Origin: Lineus longissimus
Lineage: Eukaryota > Nemertea > Pilidiophora > Heteronemertea > Lineidae
Direction: 5' to 3'
Length of the DNA stretch: 64,000 nucleotides
Assembly (NCBI RefSeq): GCF_910592395.1
Contig: NC_088318.1
Span: 13,082,349 to 13,146,348 of the forward strand
The notes beneath the pieces are model-generated. The model was given only the letters and a program-made list of their open reading frames with translations, did no database searches and was not told where the DNA came from. The position numbers were made by a program, and so were the translations under genes. This document shows, piece by piece, positions 61,401 through 64,000 of this stretch; the first letter of the stretch is position 1; each line of letters opens with the position of its first letter.

Positions 61401-64000
61401 AATACATTTTACAGTGATATTTTCTGCGTACTTGTTCATGTAGAAGATTGAAACCAAAATAAACGAATGAATGTGTCTAATGTGTTCAGAGTTATCCATT
61501 ATTTAGGTATAGAAGAGATTTTTTAAACGTAGTGGTTTCTGAGGGTTCTATGATAACTATGACAATGATGTTGGTGTGACGCTAAAGCAGCCGATAAAAA
61601 GAACACAATAATGATACTCGATCGATATCTTCTGTTTCCAGTAAATAATTTTTACGAGGGTGCCGCATATTTCTGGGACAGGAACACGCTGATCTCGAGT
61701 ACACTTCGTCTCCTTCAGAAGACCATGGACCTCAATGGCATAGCGCCCGGCCCATCGAACAAGGATGTTCTGGACATGAAGAAGTTCATCTCCTTGACAG
61801 GATTAAACGCTAGAATCATATTGGGTGAGGAGGACGTCGATTACGCTTCGTTCTAAATACTTACATATTTTATCAACAATTAAGCAACTAATCAGTACCT
61901 TACATTTAGTACGTATACATATGTATACAGGAAGTGCTAGTAGCTTTTTCGATTTGAAAGGTGTTGTGACGCTGCGCAGCTAGTCTTTAGCTGGTCCCCT
62001 TTTTTCTTCTTTCTGTATATAGTCGTTACTTCTTTAATCAATTTCCAGGGAGTTTTAAGGATGAGTGCATAAGTAACCCTCAACTGTGTGAGGATGGCCT
62101 CACCGTCTCTGCATGGTTCCGAGCACGCAAGCTCGCCGACTTATTAGAAAACACATTGATTAGGTTAGTGGCTTTCATGCGATTTCGCTTTTATATATAT
62201 TATTATATATTTTGTAAGCAGACGCCCCTGCAGATAAAGCTTTCGCCATACAATCACCGGTACCGCCAACGGGAGAGTGTTGGTGACCTGAAATTGTATT
62301 GACCTATCGCAAGCTCGCCGCTGGCCAAATCGCAGTCATGGTGGATTCTCCGCTTGGTCTGATCACTGGGTGTTTCGTAAATGGACAGGTATAAAATGTA
62401 TAAATTTTGTCGAGATAAAGCTTGTTGCATCATGCGTTAAAAAAGGATAACAAAACTTATGTTGTTAAGTAGCATGCGCAATCATTACCTTGAGATGTTC
62501 GATGAAAACCAATGTTGAAATTTTCAGTTCGACGCAGACGACACCAATTAAACCTACGGGTGAAGAGAAGGAAACGGGGTTCAAGGTAGTTATTACCTCG
62601 AAGGCCAACGGGCAGGTGATCGAAGCATTCCTGCGGACACCGACTCATGTTTGGAGAGTCACAACGAAAAAGGTAAGAATATGTTGAATTTGGATCTTTA
62701 TGTTAGCATGAGAATGTTTTCGAAGAAATGATTCAGCAAGATGGAACAAGGTTGGACGAATTTATAACAAAATCTAAATTATGATATCAACTCTGCGAGA
62801 GATACGTTGAGGGGAGCACGCTGCGAGAGGTATTATGGTGAGTAATAAATCATAGCCGGTCCCTAACATCGCGCTGAAAAGGGATGTCGAAGCACTTTAA
62901 GGATTTTTGAACTTTGATATATAGATGTTAAATATTCCCATTTCAGGTGGTCCCGATGAATACTTGGTTTAACCTTGGCTTCACATGGTCCCTCACCACG
63001 GGCCTGAAGGTGATACTAGATGCCGAGAAAATAGCCGAGACAACATCCGGGACTGCGCAGACCAATACCTTCGCAACCAATACTTTTGCTGTTAGGAATA
63101 ACGCAGGCATTGAAGTTCTCCTCGATGTCTACAACCTTGCTGTGTGGAATTCTGTGACACCTGAAACCAAGTTGCACACTCTGGTTGGAATGAAAGGTTC
63201 GTGTTCTCCAGTGGGATTGCTTAATTTGTTTCTTTAAACAGTGTGTGATCAATAAATGTTGCAAAGCCCGGCGTGCCTTTGGCCTTGGGTGGTCGCGCCC
63301 CGAATTTACGAAGCGGTGTTAGATCCTTGAGACTAAGTAACTTATTCAAAAATTAACAAATTTTAAAGACTGCCTCCTCGAATACTCCGAGAACTACTGT
63401 CCATATTCCAAATCAACATTGTGCCTCCTGTCTACTTAATGCATCCATTTGTGTTTGATTGATTTGTTATAACCTGATTGTTGAGATGAGTAATGAAGAT
63501 CGAATATTGAAAGTCAAATATTTCGGTAATTATTTGTTTTAAATTGTAGCCGACCACTTCTTAAAGACACAAAACAACGACTTCTTCTATCCCTTTGACA
63601 AACCATGGACAGACCTGATTCAGCCGCCATCTCAGTTGATGAGCAACGCCACCTATGGGACAGATCGTTTCGGGAAAAGGGCGGGAAAAACGGAGAAGAA
63701 CGGCAATGTATTTCCTTACGTGTCTCTTGGCAACCACAGTACTGGTTGCGTGGTGGATCCCTCCCTTTGTAAAACAGCTGTCATCGTTGGCATGTACTTG
63801 CATATGCAAGAAGGAAACCGAGGTACCCTGTTTAGCTCAGGAGCGCAAGCTGAAGGTATGATTGACTCCTGATTGATTTAGAATACTCTATTTTCACTTT
63901 TATATGGTCACTTCGCATCTTTTTGGTCTCAAAAGTCACTTTTTGACAATTAAATTGCTTTACTTAATCTCGCTCTTTACTTTGTTGTTTTTAAGATACA
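52437..64000 (+). CDS. Large secreted or surface protein with tandem LamG-like domains, 3' end outside window
   Basis: I know no named orthologue. Exons: 52437-52476 (candidate), 54253-54429, 54745-55101, 55351-55520, 55754-55976, 56516-56548, 56765-56848, 57244-57395, 57720-57909, 58409-58560, 58761-58911, 59463-59648, 60017-60304, 60964-61209, 61642-61824, 62049-62163, 62528-62672, 62947-63196, 63550-63855, 63996-edge. Phases agree at every junction, giving about 1,151 codons. The mini-exon encodes MLFAFVTVVLCYS, a short signal peptide; the next exon is Thr/Ser-rich and mucin-like, ending with a Cys pair and prolines. Four full jelly-roll (concanavalin/LamG-like) domains and part of a fifth follow, each about 210-270 residues. 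Most introns are phase 1. No membrane segment lies in the window, so anchoring is unknown. Such domains bind sugars or proteins outside the cell. Confidence 0.85.
52748..53661 (-). mobile_element. Second Helentron-like array, opposite orientation
   Basis: A 300-bp unit is repeated: ACTTCTGAACGACAAAATATT starts at about 53011, 53311 and 53612, with strong similarity across the units (GATAGAGGGTGGGCCAAAGGTG, AACACATAAAGTGTTAGAACT). On the minus strand the array is followed by a CGGCG-rich stretch (52949-52984) and then a hairpin with perfect 7-bp arms GTCCCCC/GGGGGAC at 52748-52775. The order core repeats, GC-rich simple repeat, hairpin mirrors the 48-kb element. It lies in the first intron of the multi-LamG gene. 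Confidence 0.5.
52931..52942 (+). promoter_or_regulatory. CTCF-like core next to the second array
   Basis: CCAGTAGGGGGC, exact to the CTCF core, preceded by TGG. Weaker versions at 53117-53128 and 53417-53428 occupy the same place in successive 300-bp units. Confidence 0.35.
54253..54429 (+). CDS. Thr-rich mucin-like exon of the multi-LamG gene
   Basis: About 59 residues, over half Thr or Ser in the first 40, written by GACGAC/ACGACG-type trinucleotide repeats, so the length is likely to vary between individuals. It ends CSNPPSCITVPPRQTPPPYD. Dense O-glycosylation would make an extended stalk. Both ends are phase 1. Confidence 0.8.
54745..55976 (+). CDS. LamG-like domain 1
   Basis: Exons 54745-55101, 55351-55520 and 55754-55976. 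Begins VHWSF, has the family signature CILDPSKCEFGLTVTMW, the central strand PWMNIGFRWNK and ends with DFMIGGIDEVAFFSRRV, the usual last strands of the fold. The block is bounded by phase-1 introns. Confidence 0.85.
56516..56848 (+). CDS. Linker exons between LamG-like domains 1 and 2
   Basis: Two small exons (33 and 84 nt), both phase 1 at each end, encode a short Glu/Asn-rich piece and TQLSTTTAFPPYDYANN. They join domain 1 to domain 2 and have no fold of their own. Being symmetric they could be skipped without a frame change. Confidence 0.65.
57244..58911 (+). CDS. LamG-like domain 2
   Basis: Exons 57244-57395, 57720-57909, 58409-58560 and 58761-58911. Begins ADVYFPL, then CPSGVKQCGNGVAVAAWIF (signature), SWFNFAFSNL (central strand) and DFLIGQKSLSVPKLRVTDVV near the end. 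Inner introns are phase 0 or 1, outer ones phase 1. Confidence 0.82.
59463..61209 (+). CDS. LamG-like domain 3
   Basis: Exons 59463-59648, 60017-60304 and 60964-61209, all phase 1. Begins DAYWSADKFMIAD; signature CKDGITVRLWIKLNRVD; central strand KWMRVVFSWSPDYPLWAAI; ends ELFGFADFDLQYVSYLGKY. It carries a basic stretch (RGRYQRRKTNW) not seen in the other copies. Confidence 0.82.
61642..63196 (+). CDS. LamG-like domain 4
   Basis: Exons 61642-61824, 62049-62163, 62528-62672 and 62947-63196. Begins AAYFWDRNTLI; signature CISNPQLCEDGLTVSAWF; central strand TWFNLGFTWSLTTGLKVIL; ends VLLDVYNLAVWNSVTP. One inner intron is phase 2, the only such case in the gene. The last donor (GTTCGT) is weak. Confidence 0.8.
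63550..64000 (+). CDS. LamG-like domain 5, first part
   Basis: Exon 63550-63855 begins with DFFYPFDKPWTDLI and has the signature CVVDPSLCKTAVIVGMYL, then GTLFSSGAQAE. An acceptor TTTTTAAG at 63995 opens the next exon, cut by the window edge; its phase (1) agrees with the preceding donor. Confidence 0.8.

Noticed and set aside
1-64000. tRNA, rRNA, CRISPR or bacterial-type operon features
   Set aside because: No tRNA-like B box with matching arms was seen by eye, no rRNA similarity, and direct repeats are not spaced like CRISPR arrays. The genome is animal.

Overview
The window looks like nuclear DNA of an invertebrate bilaterian animal. The reasons are GT-AG introns of typical animal length, a FoxF-type forkhead gene, a TK2-like deoxynucleoside kinase, a secreted protein made of tandem laminin-G-like domains, and a mix of Bel/Pao, LINE, pogo/Tigger-like and Helentron-like repeats. 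The repeat style (core repeats, short ACG-rich microsatellite, hairpin) recalls marine lophotrochozoans. The sequence alone does not fix the phylum. Exons were joined by hand from splice signals, reading phase and protein similarity recalled from memory; no search was run.

Layout. Positions 1 to about 17.9 kb hold no gene I can support, only short duplications and possible regulatory clusters. A clear TATA box followed by a two-codon candidate first exon lies at 17.96-18.12 kb (+), but its continuation was not found. The first coding exon of FoxF is at 24.38-25.48 kb (-). A TK2-like deoxynucleoside kinase runs from 32.36 to 35.38 kb (+) in seven identified coding exons, divergent from FoxF, with an old pogo/Tigger-like element in its third intron. 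A small secreted protein with a Gly-Arg-Pro tract and 12 cysteines lies at 38.11-39.14 kb (-).

From 40.0 to 53.7 kb the DNA is mostly repetitive. It holds a nearly pristine Bel/Pao LTR retrotransposon (40010-47648; 791-bp LTRs with one visible difference; 5-bp target duplication; intact 1792-codon gag-pol), two Helentron/pearl-like arrays in opposite orientation, a foldback inverted repeat and a decayed LINE.

From about 52.4 kb to the right edge (+) runs one large gene for a secreted or surface protein: a probable signal-peptide mini-exon, a Thr-rich mucin-like exon, then four complete and one partial laminin-G/jelly-roll domains. Nineteen exons follow the mini-exon in one continuous frame of about 1,151 codons and leave the window. 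Most introns are phase 1, the usual mark of domain duplication by exon shuffling.

The genes do not form an operon or one pathway: FoxF is a mesoderm transcription factor, the kinase serves nucleotide salvage, and two genes encode extracellular proteins. The most interesting unexplained items are the multi-LamG gene, the 12-cysteine secreted protein, and CTCF-like and nuclear-receptor-like motifs carried inside the repeat arrays.
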